From Notospermus geniculatus (lineage: Eukaryota > Nemertea > Pilidiophora > Heteronemertea > Lineidae), in assembly GCA_002633025.1 (NCBI GenBank), contig NMRB01000474.1:122757-186756 (forward strand): a DNA stretch of 64,000 nt, written 5' to 3'. A program made the translations under genes and the position numbers. Of this stretch, positions 1 to 14,671 are shown one piece after another. Numbering within the stretch: position 1 is the stretch's first letter; every line of letters begins with the position of its first letter. The notes beneath the pieces are model-generated. The model had not been told where the DNA came from and did not search any database. It saw nothing but the letters and a program-made list of their open reading frames with translations.

Positions 1-2932
1 AGACAGTTACATTGTGTTTCTGACCCGTCGATGCCTTTCTTTCATTAGTCTCCAAGGAGAGAAACAAAGCGTAACTAACGCGGCAAATGTATGACTAAGA
101 CAACAATCAGCGAGGGGTGATAGCAAGTTAAACACTTGGAGATGCGTCAACAAACATTTCTGGTAAGATATGGACATATTTCTGTGTAACTTATTTGTAT
201 ACTTTGTACTCGTCACCAAGGTAACGTATTCATTTGATTCATCAGAAGGGCAGTCCAATATGGACTTGGCCTCGATTATGGAAGTCGGCCTCTTCAGGTT
301 TGCCATTAGCCACGGAAGTACTTAAAAAGATCCACCGAGTTGAATGTTGAATAGAATGATCCCACTGTAAATACCATTCCAATTCGTGAAATCTTTCATG
401 ACGATTATCATTTTGCATTTATCTTATAAACTAATTGCTTTAGAGAAATTGAGTATGAAAGATGCGCATCAATATTATCCATGTTGAAATGTGTAAGAGG
501 ATAACGAAGTTGATTTGTGCCATAACAAATACAACGTTCGCTGTATTTAGTGCTAAGAGGCTTCAGTGTACGAGGACATGCGAAAATTGTTGGATTCATG
601 GGCATGCCATATTATCAAGCCAAGTTCACAGCGACATTTTTTATATTTAAAGTTGCAGCAGGCCTACACTCTTATGAAACCCTAACGAGAATATATATAT
701 CGATATACATGTATACATATTCCTGAAAGTCAACAATGAAATGGTCCATGGACCATGTGCTCACCTGGGTGAATGTACGCGAAGAACAAATGACAAATGG
801 AAAATGGAAAATGTTCCAGGGCAAGCTTTGAGTTGCAGAGGGTTAAATCCTTATTTTAATCAGACTCGGACATGTCGGACCTGCCAGTAGCAAGGCTGCA
901 TTTCACGCTAGAACGAGCGTATGGATATTAGACAGAAATATTAGCGACGTATGTGAAATTGCCCGAGTCAAAATTCAGCTATTTTCATGGCAGGAATGAA
1001 CAAACAGGCAAATCTAATGTGATATATGGAAAATATTTATGGCATATTATCACCTTGGGAATTATACTTATACATATTTTGAACGATTTATTAAAGCAGT
1101 CACTTTGTCACTTCAAACTGAATGTGAAGAAGAAGGTGATGCGGACGAATTATGGGGAGTGGAAGAGGATAAAAAGGAAATAGTAAAAGGGGAACAGAGC
1201 AGAATGATGAGGAAGAAGCTGTAAAAGAGGAAAGGAACGAAGGAAGAAGGAGATCCAAGAGGAAGAAGTGGTAGTGGTGAAGTAAAAGAAAGAAAAGTAA
1301 AGGAGCAAACAGAAAGAAGACTTGAAGAAGAGTAGAAAAAAGAAAGGAAAGAGGAAGAAGAGGTGTAGGGAAGGTAGGAAGGAAAGAAAAGAAGAAGGCA
1401 AGGAAATGTTGGTTTAGGAATAGAAGCCAGAAACCATTTGTGAGAACGAAGAAAAAGAGACAACACTTAATTTTCTTGGAAATGATAGGGGGCAAGCGAA
1501 AAATTACGTTCTCTTTTCCTAACCGACGGTAAGACCTGGCCTCGAAGACCTATTTAATCCAGTTTACCAATGATTTTGTTAAGCATCTGTCACCAGAAGA
1601 GCAGTCTCAAATCCAATCATTTCTTCGTCTTTGCATAAGAAGCTTTGAAGCGATGGACTTAGTGTTGAGATCTATCTTACAAAATACCAAGCTTTCAACA
1701 CTGTAATTGGAGTGAAAGGATTTCATGTGGAACGCGACTCCAACATCGGTAATTAAATTACACAAAACTGGAAAACACGGTCCGCTAAATAAAATATCTT
1801 CTTGTCAAACTTGATTTTGTGTTCAAAGCTAAATACATTTTACAGGACACTACGCTATCGGAAATCACTGCACTTGAAACACGGAGCTGTTTAGGCTAAA
1901 GTACAAAAACATAAACCACCACAGAATGAAATCAGTCATTTTTCTAACGCCCTGATGCACTATGTCTCCCAGGCGACACAATCAGTTATGGCAATAAATT
2001 GTTGTGATACGTAAAATCTCACTAGTTCGTAATTAACGGAGATTATCTGGCGTAATTTCTGACAGCGGTCGTTGGGTAATTGTTAACTGTGTGGCTGAAT
2101 GCAGCTACTGAATCTGGGTAGGGAAAACGAAAAGAAAAAAATAAAATAAAGTAAACTTGAAAAAAATATAATATGAAATAACCGAAATAAAATAATATAA
2201 AATAAATAAAATGACACGAAACGAAACGAAATGAAATAAAGTAAAATAAAATGAAAATAAAATAAGATGAAATAAAACAACGGTGGCTCACTCTCCATGA
2301 GCCAAGAGTTTGCCATCAAAATAGTCTGAAAAACACCCCACTTTGTTAATTACAATCCAACGGCTGATTTTCGTTTGCAAACTGGTGTCGAAAGTACTTC
2401 ACCCGTGTAGGTAACAACCAAACTGTTACACTCCGTTGTCAGTTAAACAAATCTCGAAACAATCAAAACAAACGTTATTACCTTTTACGATGTTGGAGAA
2501 AAATGTTAATTGCGTCGAACCTGTAAATCTAATGGAGTATTTCAAGCGGACAAAATCACGTGATAGGCAATTCAAACATCCAATTCGGAGTTGAACAACC
2601 GTTGTTATAACGTTATTTACCCGACAAGATAATTTGCCTCTCCGTGCTGTATCGTCAGCTGTGCAATTTGCATCCAAATCTCATTTTGTTTTTTCCTTCT
2701 CTATTTTCTTTTCTTCGTCATTCTCGTTATTCCCACGGGTATGTCGTACGGAGACCTGAAATGAGATAAAGACAGTTGGATTGGAAATAGAGACAATGTT
2801 TTGTTTCACTGCAGCGCGCAATCATACAAAATGACGACTGATTTCGGCCCATTTTCTGTTCTCTATTTTGTGTTCGCTGGTCACGGGCGCCGCGGAAACC
2901 ATGCAAAAACAACGGCAGCGAGAACCCAGTTG
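1..2932. other. No gene seen; contains a polypurine tract and an A/T simple repeat
   Basis: A GA-rich tract (GAAGAAG and GGAAAG words) lies at about 1,113-1,470, and an AAATAAAATA-type simple repeat at about 2,120-2,285. Open frames across both are low complexity. Nothing else is recognisable. Confidence 0.7.
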
Positions 2933-3514
2933 TATTTGTACCAGCGTGAAAACATCATGACCAACCTTCGGTTAACATTACACGGGATCAAATTAACACG
3001 GTATTGATTCACTTCACGTAGAATGATCCCGGGTGCCGCGGAGCCATGCAAACTAACGACGGAAACAACATCACAGTATGACCTGCGTGGGAAAAGGATC
3101 CATGCCTTCCCCAAGGCACATCACATGAATCTAAAACATGAGAAAGTTAATCATATTTATATTGCTGCCCTCCACCGAGGGGTAAACACAGTCGGAGGAA
3201 TTTGTTATTGGGTGTCGGTTTTTTAATTAAACCTATGCATCCGGGAGCGACCGTATTGTCTGATTCGACACAGCTTGGAGCTATTATTGAACACATTCTG
3301 GATCAACGTGACTGTATTGACCGAGGAAAGTGGACCGATACTTGCGAAACTGTTGAATAATATATCTGCTGTAAAGCTTCTTCACTCCGTTTGTTGGTTT
3401 TTATTAAGCTTCTCATATTTTAGATTCATGCGATGTCGTGATCCCATGTTATGTTAACCCAGCTGGTTGGTCATGATTTTTTTCAAAGACGCTGGTAAAG
3501 TCACTATTGTGATA

Positions 3515-4400
3515 TCTATTTTTTTCTTTACTTTATTATTTTATTGATTTATTAATTATTTTATTTCATTCTTTCATTTTATTATTTCAATTTATTATTT
3601 CATTTGTATTTTATTTTATTTTTATTTTACTTTATTATTATATTTTATTTTATTACTTTTATTATATTTTTATTTTATTGTAACATTTTGTTATATATTA
3701 TTACATTTTATTTTATACATTATTTTATTATTTTATTTCATTATTTCATTTTATTATTTCATTTTATTATTTCATTTTTTTAATTTCATTTCATTAATAA
3801 TTTTTATTATTTTCGTTTCTTATTTCATTTTATTTTATGATTTTATTCCATTCTTTTATTTTATTAGGTTCTTTTCTTATTTACTTTTCTTATTTTCTTA
3901 TCTTATTTTAGTTTATAACTTTATTATATTTTATTATAGTTTATTATATTTTATTAATTTACTATTTTGTTTTATTATTTTATTTTATTACTTTATTTTA
4001 TTATTTTATTATTTATTTTGTTCATTGCATTTTATATTTTGTCTTAACTGTTTTAGTTTGTGTCACTTTATTTTATTTTATTTTATTCATTATTTCTCAC
4101 TTTATTTTATTTTGTTTTTTTTTATTTTCGTCGATGATGCATTATTTTTTATATATATTATATTTTCTTTTATTTTCCTTCTTTTAATTTTATTTTACTT
4201 ACCTTGTTCTATTTTATTTTATTTTGTTTTATATATTTTTATTTTTTATTTAACTCCATTTTTCATTTTTCATTTTATTTTGTTTGTATATTATTTTATT
4301 TGTTATTTGATTTATCTTTTATTATTTTATTTCATTTTATTTTAATATTTTTACTTTAGTTGATTTAGGCCTATTGTTTTTTATTTTATTTTTAAAGCTT
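3515..4400. repeat. (TTTTA)n-like degenerate simple-sequence array, copy A
   Basis: About 880 bp made almost entirely of TTTTA, TTTAT and TTTCA pentamer variants. The Phe/Tyr/Ile-rich open frame here is low-complexity sequence, not a gene. Confidence 0.95.
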
Positions 4401-4442
4401 ATTCATTTAATTTGTGGGTTCGTCAAATATAACCTACATAAT

Positions 4443-4604
4443 AGGGAGTTTAAGAAGTCAAACGATAAACGTTAACTTTACGACAACGTTTTTTTTTGTA
4501 CCGAAAATACAATATATAATACGTGTATAATCTGGTGAATTCGTAGTATGAAAACTAACGTTGTCGTAAAGTTAACGTTTATCGTTTGATTTCTTAAACT
4601 CCCT
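4443..4604. mobile_element. Foldback MITE, 162 bp, copy A
   Basis: Inverted arms of about 48 bp starting AGGGAGTTTAAGAA, and the complement at the right end, with one mismatch here. An A/T-rich loop separates them. AAT occurs directly on both sides and is a likely 3-bp target-site duplication. Confidence 0.85.
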
Positions 4605-5056
4605 AATATCATCACTTGTACGTACCTCAATTAGAGAACATCGTGTATATGTGATAATGAAAATACCGTCACCACTTATGTGCATTACTAAAAGTGCATT
4701 ACACTTAAAGTGTAAACAGTGATTTCATCTTATTGTTAGTTTGTATTCCTCGCAGATGTCATCGTAGTTTTGATTTACTCCAAATGTCCCAAAATATGAA
4801 CCCGACATTGCCTGGTGAGGTCTGATGTCAAACACCTCTGGTCCTCTGTGTGCCTTAGCCTTCATTATATTACATGTATTTCGGACTAATAAGGGAGCCA
4901 TCTAAATGTAATTCACCACCTGAACCCGGATGACAGTCCCCATGCAACTGCTTGTTTTTCTCCATCATTACACCTATTACATGTAGAGTAGGCTACCTCA
5001 CAGGTAGAACTGGATGTCGTGAACTGTACTTTAGAGCCTATACGCTGTATTACATG

Positions 5057-5213
5057 TACAAAGAACGACAACCGTCTGCCGAGTCCTCTTCGACAACAGC
5101 TGCAAGAAGTACTCGAGCTTCTCGTACGCTCTGTATTACAAAGAACGACAACCGTCTGCCCAGTCCCCTTCGACAACAGCTGCAAGATGTACTCGAGCTT
5201 CTCGTACGCTCAC
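5057..5213. repeat. 80-bp tandem duplication present only in copy A
   Basis: The unit starting TACAAAGAACGACAACCGTC occurs at 5057 and again at 5137, while the partner block near 11,477 has a single unit. It is a recent difference between the two copies. Confidence 0.9.
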
Positions 5214-8200
5214 GAAAGGCTGCCCTCAATAAGGTGCAACAGGACAGGAGATGTTCAGGAATCATAAGAGACTTGTCAATTTACGCCTTCATTTACTTGT
5301 TGAGCCGTACGTCCGTTCCGAAACCCCGCCAACCAGCAAATACCGGTGACAGGGGCGCGTTAGGAGAACGAGATTGACCAGCAAATCAATGGTTGCGACA
5401 GACGATATGGCGTGTAACTCTCCTGCGATTAGAGGTAGACATGTTGTTTATTGACAGTTTATTTGTTAGCGCCTTCACTTACATTCGGCTTTCGTCGTCT
5501 ACCCTCCTTGCAATTGCGAGTAAAAGATATATATGCGTTCTTCGATGAAAGTCCGATTGCTTTCATGGACTGCGAATAATCAGCGATGAAATGGCGACTA
5601 ACGTTTTTCTTCGTTATATTTAACCTTTGCGACGTACTGCAGCAGAAAGAGACACTGCTTTTTTCTCGTAGGTCGAATTGCGGAGAGAATTTGAATGAAT
5701 GAGATGCCGTTGGTAGTACATATCTGAATTTCATCTCTTGATGCGGAAATTGTTGCACTACTTCCACACTGATGTCCATCGTTAAAGTGATCCTAAACCG
5801 CCGGGGCGAGCGAGACAGCCTCGTTTTCATTTTCCCGCGCTACGCCAGTGTGAATGAGCGCCTGTCAATCATCACGTCACGTGATTACTATGGAATTTAC
5901 TACGCGATCACTGATTGGGCAAGTTCTGAATGAGTGACAGCTGATTGTCAAAACAACATGGATGCCACCAGTTCACCGACTCGAGATTTCTCCTCGATTC
6001 AGGGGAGTTTTAGAGGATACATTCACGCATAAGAGCATGAAGAGTGTTCAATCCGACAGGAGTGACACCATTGATGACGATGTCAGCCGGTATGCCAGGC
6101 AAGTTGGTATTTTCTCGGAAGGAGCCCCAGAATTCGCTGACGTTACACCGGCACGGCGGCGAGATCCGCAGTCCGGCAATATGTTAATGATGCCATACAT
6201 ACAAACAACCTCCTCATCGTTTTTGAGCCACTTCGATAATGTCTGTGGACAATCCACAGCTGCTGGTCGGCATTTGCTACCTTTTAAGGCCGCTCTTTCC
6301 CTTCTTTCACTTCTTGCTTCGGCATCCTGTCTGCTGCGCGGTTTGCACGATTGACAAACTCAGTGAAGGTAGCGTACTGCGCATGCATCGGAAGTTCCAT
6401 TTTCGTGGGCGGTGAAAATGATCGGGTGCCAACTTTTGCTTGGCGGTTTAGGACCACTTTAACCTCACCAAAGCCATGAAAAGGGATCAAGTAAAGAGGA
6501 GGGAAGTTCAGCTGCTGGATATAACCGACCACAAAGAGATAAATCCAAGATATAAAACCACGACAAATAGCTCTTTTATTGCTTAAGAGGAAATGAAACA
6601 ATTTATCTGACGTCGAATGTAATGGGTGAAACCATGGCCTTTGACCACAAATTGGAAGAGTCGGCGAATAAACGTCCTGTATCATAACGGAAATGAATAT
6701 TTATAGAAAAGGTCCATCTGGCGACGGCTCGGGACGTCCACCGAAAAAGTAACTGGCCTTGCAACACCACTTTTGGTCCTGGAGGAAAACTATTGGACCG
6801 ATCCAAACACAACGTGAAGTTTAGCAGTTTTTGCTACCGAAAGTTGAGAGTCGTATGGGCTGTTGTTGGGCTGGGTTGTTGGGGTGGACGTACGAAAACA
6901 GAACACAAACGAATAAAATCAAGATACGAATTTTGATTTTTGTCATAAACCTGCTTGTAATGCAGCTGCGACCCGACAGAGCGGTTTGACAATAAAGTTG
7001 TAATGAAATACGGTCGAATTGGTTTTCATGGGAAAGTGCAGCATGAGAGGTTATTGTTGTTTTATGCGCCTTATCGGAATCAGTGCACTGTAAATGCATA
7101 AACCAAACCGGATTCAACTGGCATGCTGGCCATTCACCCAGTCTTTGGATTCGTCTAAAGATTTTTAAATGCAGGATCTCGGAACACTGAACTGAAAGGA
7201 ATAACTGATGCCTAGAGAACCATGCAGTGACTGAGTGGTCGTCAACATGAAGGAAATCCTGAAGAATGCAACGAAATTTGTTGTGACGTTCTTAACTTAG
7301 ACTCTAAGTTTAGAGGATACATGCAATTAAAATATCTGAATGAGAATTCGTAACACAAATCCAAGTGTTCAACCTAAACCTTTCTCCTTTAGTTTCGATA
7401 ATTTGCATTGCTGAGTTCCCGTTGAGAATGATTGTGCCTGTAATGGTTTCACCCGATCTGTTGAAATTGCTTGAGTCCATAGGTCTCATTCCCCTGTAAA
7501 TACTCTCCACGGGGGTGAAACGATTCAGAAGGAATTATTCATCGTCTGTACGTTACAGTTGTTAGAATGCACAAGCCCATTGAAATTCCACTTGCGATTA
7601 TCCACGTGTTTTCTTCGGCCGAATACAAACCCTATGTAGTATGTGTACATCCCAGTATGTGATTCATTTTTTCGAGGGACATTGTCCCGAAGGCCAGCGG
7701 CAGGCTCTGTACCATCGCTGCATTGGCAACTTCTCTCTCACAAGAAAATGTTTTGGTTCTTGGTCAAGGTTCTGGTTCTGGTTCCTTGGTCTACTTTCCA
7801 AAATATTTCAACTGTTGCTAGCTTGGAGAATCGAATCTGTGGCCACTGGATCAACCAAAGGGTTGTCCGTCCACCATGTGGTTTTTGTCGTAATTTGAAA
7901 TATTTCGAAGATGGCATAAGGGGATTTGAACTTGTCGCCACTTTAACACCTATAGTCTGTTTACTAAATTTCGAATAATGTATGCTTCAAAAGGATTGAA
8001 CATATCAGTGTGACGACAAGGTATTCGTCAGTCTGTGTGTCCATCTTCATCCGGATCCTAGCACGTTCCCTCTACGTCAATCAGAAATGGATGCTAATAC
8101 AGTAAACAACATAATTACAGGTGAAGCATTGAAAACGGGAAAAGATGATTACTACAGTCGATCTAATATCCTGTCCAAATCCGGCCCAATAATGACTCGG

Positions 8201-9618
8201 CTGCCTGATATCACCCAAGCCTCCCCTTCGTACACATGCCAACTTTGATTCCTTCCTGTTCGAACTAATCAATCGGCAGACGACAGGTCACGGCGGAAGT
8301 ACCCGGATGGAGTGATCTGTTGATGGGTTTGACCAGCAGGGAAAAGGAAACAGTAAGCGTATGTCTCGTCTAAAATTCGATGGCCACTTTACCATCTCAG
8401 GTATGCAACGATTATGACAACGGTTCGTCATTGAAAATTCTCGCCGTTACATATGGTCTATTTTCCCAGTTTGAAGTGGGTGATAGCTGAGGCGAGATGA
8501 AACCACACGTAGGCCCTGCACGTTAAGATGTACATAACGTGTTGCGTGCTGTTCTGAAGGTTTGTTCAGCGACAACTATACTTGTCATCTTACTACCAAG
8601 GTAAGGACAGATTAATACATTGTTCGAATCCGTCGTTTGTCAAATCGAGAATGTGGATCACATTCGTTGCTGTTGACCTTCGCCGAATCGTCACGAAACA
8701 TCATTTCACAATGTTCCAGATCAAGCCATCGCCAAAAAAAACATGAAGTATCCTGTCTTTGATCTACGGAGCGATAAAAAGACGACTCCGATGTATTAAG
8801 AGAATTCTCCGCGTGAAGGAAGTGTATAATAGGAAGTCAAGGAAGCGAGTCCGGTGTCCTTTCAAATCCTGATGAGATGAAAGCAATGGAAAGATCGCGA
8901 GGTATTGACGCTGAAAGAAGGAGAGATTGGACGGTATAGCAGTTAAAGTTGATGCTGTCTCAGATCACTTCGCTAATCGATTCATTGCCAGATTCAGACA
9001 TTTGGAAGGTTGTGAGACTGAGTTGAGCGAGTGAGTCCGACCCGAAATTCGCAGTTGCGCGAGACTACCATCGAACAGTAAAAATCAAGTTTGGGGCCAG
9101 ACTCTGTAATGGTAATGAAAGAGTCTGGCTGCGCGAGACTATATTTGTACCAGCGTGAAAACATCATGACCAACCTTCGGTTAACATTACACGAGATCAA
9201 ATTAACACGATATTGATTCATTTCACGTAGAATGATCCCGGGTGCCGCGGAGCCATGCAAACTAACGACGGAAACAACATCACAGTATGACCTGCGTGGG
9301 AAAAGGATCCATGCCTTCCCCAAGGCACATCACATGAATCTAAAATATGAGAAAGTTAATCATATTTATATTGCTGCCCTCCACCGAGGGGTAAACACAG
9401 TCGGAGGAATTTGTTATTGGGTGTCGGTTTTTTAATTAAACCTATGCATCCGGGAGCGACCGTATTGTCTGATCCTCGACACAGCTTGGAGCTATTATTG
9501 AACACATTCTGGATCAACGTGACTGTATTGACCGAGGAAAGTGGACCGATACTTGCGAAACTGTTGAATAATATATCTGCTGTAAAGCTTCTTCACTCCG
9601 TTTGTTGGTTTTTATTAA

Positions 9619-9866
9619 AGATAATATATCACGACTTCATTGTTTACATTCAATGTTTGTAAACATGGATGTTTACATTATGTTATTTTGGACTTTTGGG
9701 ACATGCCAACCCACCAAAATGAATACTTTTGGAATCAACAGAATTTCTAGAGGGGCATGCCACCAACAATTTACTCATAAGACAAAGAAATCCTGGACAT
9801 AAACAAACAAAATGTAAATAAACAATGAATTTCGTGGCCCGCGAAAATATCCGTGATACATTATCT
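9619..9866. mobile_element. 248-bp MITE insertion flanked by TTAA, only in copy B
   Basis: Ends AGATAATATATCACG and CGTGATACATTATCT form imperfect terminal inverted repeats. TTAA occurs on both sides, and the partner block (about 3400-3410) has a single uninterrupted TTAA at the empty site. TTAA duplication is the piggyBac pattern, but a TAA duplication (PIF/Harbinger-like) fits too. No coding capacity. Confidence 0.85.
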
Positions 9867-9987
9867 TTAAGCTTCTCATATTTTAGATTCATGCGATGTC
9901 GTGATCCCATGTTATGTTAACCCAGCTGGTTGGTCATGATTTTTTTCAAAGACGCTGGTAAAGTCACTATTGTGATATCTATTTTTT

Positions 9988-10835
9988 TCTTTACTTTATT
10001 ATTTTATTGATTTATTTAATTATTTTATTTCATTCTTTCATTTTATTATTTCAATTTATTATTTAATTTGTATTTTATTTTATTTTTATTTTACTTTATT
10101 ATTATATTTTATTTTATTACTTTTATTATATTTTTATTTTATTGTAACATTTTGTTATATATTATTACATTTTATTTTACACATTATTTTATTATTTTAT
10201 TTTATTATTTCATTTTATTATTTCATTTTTAAATTTCATTTATTAATAATTTTTATTATTTTCGTTTCTTATTTCATTATATTTTATGATTTTATTCCAT
10301 ACTTTTATTTTATTAGGTTCTTTTCTTATTTACTTTTCTTATTTTCGTATCTTATTTTAGTTTATAACTTTATTATATTTTATTATAGTTTATTATATTT
10401 TATTAATTTACTATTTTGTTTTATTATTTTATTTTATTACTTTATTTTATTATTTATTTTGTTCATTGCATTTTATATTTTGTCTTAGCTGTTTTAGTTT
10501 GTGTCACTTTATTTTATTTTATTTTATTCATTATTTCTCACTTTATTTATTTTTTTTTTTTATTTTCGTTGATGATGCATTATTTGTTATATATATTATA
10601 TTTTCTTTTATTTTCCTTCTTTTAATTTTATTTTACTTACCTTGTTCTATTTTATTTTATTTTGTTTTATATATTTTTATTTTTTATTTAACTTCATTTT
10701 TCATTTTATTTTGTTTGTATATTATTTTATTTGTTATTTGATTTATCTTTTATTACTTTATTTCATTTTATTTTAATATTTTTACTTTAGTTGATTTAGG
10801 CCTATTGTTTTTATTTTATTTTTAAAGCTTATTCA
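9988..10835. repeat. (TTTTA)n-like degenerate simple-sequence array, copy B
   Basis: Counterpart of the array at 3515-4400, slightly shorter, with single-unit length differences. Confidence 0.95.
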
Positions 10836-10872
10836 TTTAGTTTGTGGGTTCGTCAAATATAACCTAGATAAT

Positions 10873-11034
10873 AGGGAGTTTAAGAAATCAAACGATAAAC
10901 GTTAACTTTACGACAACGTTTTTTTTTGTACCGAAAATACAATATATAATACGTGTATAATCTGGTGAATTCGTAGTATGAAAACTAACGTTGTCGTAAA
11001 GTTAACGTTTATCGTTTGATTTCTTAAACTCCCT
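10873..11034. mobile_element. Foldback MITE, 162 bp, copy B
   Basis: Same element as 4443-4604, with inverted arms that match over their whole length. AAT flanks both ends. Confidence 0.85.
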
Positions 11035-14000
11035 AATATCATCACTTGTACGTACCTCAATTAGAGATCATCGTGTATATGTGATAATGAAAATACCGTC
11101 ACTTATGTACTCTAAAAGTGCATTACACTTAAAGTGTAAACAGTGATTTCATCTTATTGTTAGTTTGTATTCCTCGCAGATGTCATCGTAGTTTTGATTT
11201 ACTCCAAATGTCCCAAAATATGAACCCGACATTGCCTGGTGAGGTCTGATGTCAAATACCTCTGGTCCTCTGTGTGCCTTAGCCTTCATTATATTACATG
11301 TAATTCGGACTAATAAGGGAGCCATCTAAATGTAATTCACCACCTGAACCCGGATGACAGTCCCTATGCAACTGCTTGTTTTTCTCCATCATTACACCTA
11401 TTACATGTAGAGTAGGCTACCTCACAGGTAGAACTGGATGTCGTGAACTGTACTTTAGAGCCTATACGCTGTATTACATGTACAAAGAACGACAACCGTC
11501 TGCCGAGTCCCCTTCGACAACAGCTGCAAGAAGTACTCGAGCTTCTCGTACGCTCACGAAAGGCTGCCCTCAATAAGGTGCAACAGGACAGGAGATGTTC
11601 AGGAATCATAAGAGACTTGTCAATTTACGCCTTCATTTACTTGTTGAGCCGTACGTCCGTTCCGAAACCCCGCCAACCAGTAAATACCGGTGACAGGGGC
11701 GCGTTAGGAGAACGAGATTGACCAGCAAATCAATGGATGCGACAGACGATATGGCGTGTAACTCTCCTGCGATTAGAGGTAGACATGTTGTTTATTGACA
11801 GTTTATTTGTTAGCGCCTTCAGTTACATTCGGCTTTCGTCGTCTACTCTCCTTGCAATTGCGAGTAAAAGATATATATGCGTTCTTCGATGAAAGTCCGA
11901 TATTGCTTTCATGGACTGCGAATAATCAGCGATTAAATGGCGACAAACGTTTTTCTTCGTTATATTTAACCTTTGCGACGTACTGCAGCAGAAAGAGACA
12001 CTGCTTTTTTCTCGTAGGTCGAATTGCGGAGAGAATTTGAGTGAGATGCCGTTGGTAGTACATATCTGAATTTCATGTACATCTCCTGATGCGGAAATTG
12101 TTGCAGTACTTCCACACTGATGTCCATCGTTAACCTCACCAAAGCCATGAAAAGGGATCAAGTAAAGAGGAGGGAAGTTCAGCTGCTGGATATAACCGAC
12201 CACAAAGCAAATAAAGAGATAAATCCAAGATATAAAACCACGACAAATAGCTCTTTTATTGCCTAAGACTAAGAGGAAATGAAACAATTTATCTGACGTC
12301 GAATGTAATGGGTGAAACCATGGCCTTTGACCACAAATTGGAAGAGTCGGCGAATAAACGTCCTGTATCATATTATAACGGAAATGAATATAGAAAAGGT
12401 CCATTTGGCGACGGCTCGGGACGTCCACCGAAAAAGTAACTGGGCTTGACCACTTTTGGTCCTGGAGGAAAACTGTTGGACCAATCCAAACACGACGTAA
12501 AGTTCAGCAGTTTTTGCTACCGAAAGTTGAATCGTATGGGCTGTTGTTGGGGTGGACGTACGAGAACAGAACACATTACGAATAAAATCAAGATACGAAT
12601 TTTGATTTTTGTCATAAACCTGCTTGTAATGCAGCTGCGACCCGACAGAATCGTTTGACAATAAAGTTGCAATGAAATACGGTCGAATTGGTTTTCATGG
12701 GAAAGTGCAGCATGAGAGGTTATTGTTGTTTTATGCGCCTTATCGGAATCAGTGCACTGTAAATGCATAAACCAAACCGGATTCAACTGGCATGAGCATA
12801 CTGGCCATTCACCCAGTCTTTGGATTCGTCTAAAGATTTTTAAATGCAGGATCTCGGAACACTGAACTGAAAGGAATAACTGATGCCTAGAGAACCATGC
12901 AGTGACTGAGTGGTCGTCAACATGAAGGAAATCCTGAAGAAGATGCAACGAAATTTGTTGTGACGTTCTGAACTTAGACTCTATGTTCAGAGGATACAAT
13001 TAAAATATCTGAATGAGAATTCGTAACACAAATCCAAGTGTTCAACGTAAACCGTTCTCCTTTAGTTTCGATAATTTGCATTGCTGAGTTCCCGTTGAGA
13101 ATGATTGTGCCTGTAATGGTTTCACCCGATCTGTTGAAATTGCTTGTCCATAGGTCTCATTCCCCTGTAAATACTCTCCACGGGGGTGAAACGATTCAGA
13201 AGGAATTATTCATCGTCTGTACGTTACAGTTGTTAGAATGCACAAGCCCATTGAAATTCCACTTGCGATGGATTCGTTCGTCAGCCTACTTGCTGTACGT
13301 ATCCACGTGTTTTCTTCGGCCGAATACAAACCCCTATGTAGTATGTGTACATCCCAGTATGTGATTCATTTTTTCGAGGGACATTGTCCCGAAGGCAAGC
13401 GGCAGACTCTGTACTATCGCTGCATTGGCAACTTCTCTCTCACAAGAAACGGTTTTGGTTCTTGATCAAGGTTGTGGTTCCTTGGTCTACTTTGCAAAAT
13501 ATTTCAACTGTTGCTAGCTTGGCGAATCGAATCTGTGGCCACTGGATCAACCAAAGGGTTGTCCGTCCACCATTTGGTTTTTGTCGCAGATTTGAAATAT
13601 TTCGAAGATGGCATAATAAGGGGATTTGAACTTGTCGCCACTTTAACACCTATAGTGTGTTTACTAAATTTCGAATAATTACTGGTGTAATGTATGCCTC
13701 AAAGGGATTGAACGTATCAGTGTGACGCCAAGATACATGTATTCGTCAGTCTGTGTGTCCATCTTCATCCGGACCCTAGCACGTTCCCTCTACGTCAATC
13801 AGAAATGGATACTAATACAGTAAACAACATAATTACAGGTGAAGCATTGAAAACGGGAAAAGATGATTACTACAGTCGATCTAATATCCTGTCCAAATCC
13901 GGCCCAATAATGACTCGGCTGCCTGATATCACCCAAGCCTCCCCTTCGTACACATGCCAACTTTGATTCCTTCCTGTTCGAACTAATCAATCGGCAGACG

Positions 14001-14671
14001 ACAGGTCACGGCGGAAGTACACGGATGTAGTAATCTGTTGACGGGTTTGACCAGCAGGGAAAAGGAAACAGTAAGCGTATGTCTCGTCTAAAATTCGATG
14101 GCCACTTTACCATCTCAGGTCTGCAACGATTATGACAACGGTTCGTCATTGAAAATTCTCGCCGGTACAGATGGTCTACATGTATTTTCCCAGTTTGAAG
14201 TGGGTGATAGCTGAGGCGAGATGAAACCACACGTAGGCCCTGCACGTTAAGATGTAGATAACGTCGTGTTGCGTGCTGTTCTGAAGGTTTGTTCAGCGAC
14301 AACTATACTTGTCATCCTATACACCAAGGTAAGGACAGAAATACATTGTTCGAATCCGTCGTTTGTCAAATCGAGAATGTGGATCACATTCGTTGCTGTT
14401 GACCTTCGCCGAATCGGCACGAAACATCATTTCACAATGTTCCAGATCAAGCCATCGCCAAAAAAACATGAAGTATCCTGTCTTTGATCTACGGAGCGAT
14501 AAAAAGACGACTCCGATGTATTAAGAGAATTCTCCGCGTGAAGGAAGTGTATAATAGGAAGTCAAGGAAGCGAGTCCGGTGTCCTTTCAAATCGTGATGA
14601 GATGAAAGCAATGGAAAGATCGCGAGGTATTGACGCTGAAAGAAGGAGAGATTGGACGGTATAGCAGTTAA

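Larger units (their letters stand above)
2933..8945. repeat. Large duplicated block 1, copy A
   Basis: Nearly co-linear with 9142-14671, with scattered substitutions and small indels. Contains a T/A-rich pentanucleotide array, a foldback element and an 80-bp tandem duplication. I see no gene in it; the reading frames do not look like known families and are broken differently in the two copies. Confidence 0.92.
9142..14671. repeat. Large duplicated block 1, copy B
   Basis: Partner of 2933-8945. Differs by a 248-bp insertion at 9619-9866, lack of the 80-bp tandem duplication, loss of a few hundred bases corresponding to about 5780-6460, an extra about 30 bp near 13,270, and several 6-bp TACATG-type steps. 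No gene recognised. Confidence 0.92.

Noticed and set aside
1100-1495. Ser/Leu/Phe-rich minus-strand frames of up to 131 codons
   Set aside because: They are translations of a GA-rich simple tract read on its pyrimidine strand, open in all three frames.
3515-4400. Long Phe/Tyr/Ile-rich open frames in the T/A array (also 10,416-10,741)
   Set aside because: They translate a pentanucleotide simple repeat. No start context, no domain, and array length differs between copies.
8629-8641. TTCGAATCC word resembling a tRNA T-loop (also about 14,349)
   Set aside because: No A box or stems around it; part of block 1 without RNA structure.
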